A stretch of DNA of 64,000 bases from Mycolicibacterium sp. GF69 (GTDB lineage Bacteria; Actinomycetota; Actinomycetes; Mycobacteriales; Mycobacteriaceae). Each line of letters begins with the position of its first letter. The stretch's first letter is position 1. The position numbers were made by a program, and so were the translations under genes. The notes under the pieces were generated by a model. That model ran no database searches. It was not told the origin of the DNA and was given only the letters and a program-made list of their open reading frames with translations. The stretch lies in assembly GCF_003284965.1 (NCBI RefSeq), contig NZ_QMEW01000002.1, positions 1 through 64,000 on the forward strand, in the 5' to 3' direction. Positions 63,852 through 64,000 of the stretch are shown here, in pieces.

Positions 63852-63870
63852 TTAGATGCTACGATCGGGT

Positions 63871-64000
63871 ATGCGCACGACCGTGGATTTGCCAGATGAC
63901 CTGCATAAACAGGCGCTCGCGATCGCTCGCGACACGGGCCGGTCGTTGAGTCAGACCGTCGCCGATCTGATGAGCCGAGGTTTGGGCGCACACAGCGCGG
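63871..64000 (+). CDS. VapB-type ribbon-helix-helix antitoxin (partial)
   Basis: From ATG 63871 the frame reads M-R-T-T-V-D-L-P-D-D-L-H-K-Q-A and S-L-S-Q-T-V-A-D-L-M, a MetJ/Arc-type VapB antitoxin. It runs off the right edge after 43 codons. A VapC toxin gene is expected just beyond the window. Confidence 0.85.
   Translation, partial: MRTTVDLPDDLHKQALAIARDTGRSLSQTVADLMSRGLGAHSA

Overview
The window is high-GC actinobacterial DNA that reads as a fast-growing mycobacterium (Mycolicibacterium type). Pointers are a chromosomal rifampin ADP-ribosyltransferase, a DUF222/HNH protein, an MMPL lipid transporter beside a type III polyketide synthase, ESX-type EspC/WXG proteins, an F420-dependent LLM oxidoreductase and a PknH-like kinase. 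Start/stop overlaps of 1-8 bases are very common, so many runs of genes look translationally coupled. No tRNA, rRNA, CRISPR array or complete insertion sequence was seen.

Layout. 1-2000: CsbD tail, Arr, and a carboxyethyl-ornithine-synthase-like dehydrogenase. 2448-12247: two divergent, tightly coupled operons. On the minus strand are a 464-aa unknown, a Cys-rich repeat protein, a class III nucleotidyl cyclase/ATPase, a phytoene-desaturase-like flavoprotein and an M15 lipoprotein. On the plus strand are a beta-sandwich protein and a polyprenyl diphosphate synthase. Together they suggest a regulated isoprenoid pathway that I cannot name. 12791-17650: MMPL, type III PKS, ICMT-like methyltransferase and FAD monooxygenase, matching the SrsABC logic for methylated and oxidised phenolic lipids. 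17772-23503: cell-wall and lipid enzymes, plus a deletion scar that joins two 5'-truncated divergent genes.

23596-33342 is the defence-like part: a three-gene restriction-modification operon (a large PD-(D/E)XK/N6-methylase fusion and two C5-cytosine methylases), a divergent Vsr nuclease, a 91-bp hairpin-forming element, and an RloC-like zinc-hook ATPase coupled to a small protein. Both of these last two carry the same R-L-x-N-A-x-H (HEPN-like RX4-6H) motif. 33362-36370: Ser/Thr kinase with two small partners and a TetR gene. 36435-39330: an ESX-type polymorphic toxin locus (EspC-like protein, WXG protein, toxin body, lower-GC immunity gene) whose toxin gene is split by a frameshift in a dinucleotide run. 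39504-43656: DsbA-like protein, serine hydrolase, a doubly damaged gene with a pentanucleotide repeat, and a HigBA pair. 43735-54584: RF3, hydrolase, DUF4407 protein, NERD helicase, and an ADP-ribosylglycohydrolase/phosphatase divergent from an NrtR-type regulator. 54606-59960: LLM oxidoreductase and a quinol nitric-oxide reductase operon with a Cys-containing membrane protein, an SPFH protein and a small membrane protein. 60011-64000: DUF2293, an RHH-Doc toxin-antitoxin pair, a Pif1-like helicase with exonuclease and BRCT regions, and the start of a VapB-like antitoxin.

The best candidates for something new are the zinc-hook ATPase/HEPN pair next to the unusual R-M island, and the divergent cyclase/polyprenyl-synthase operons.
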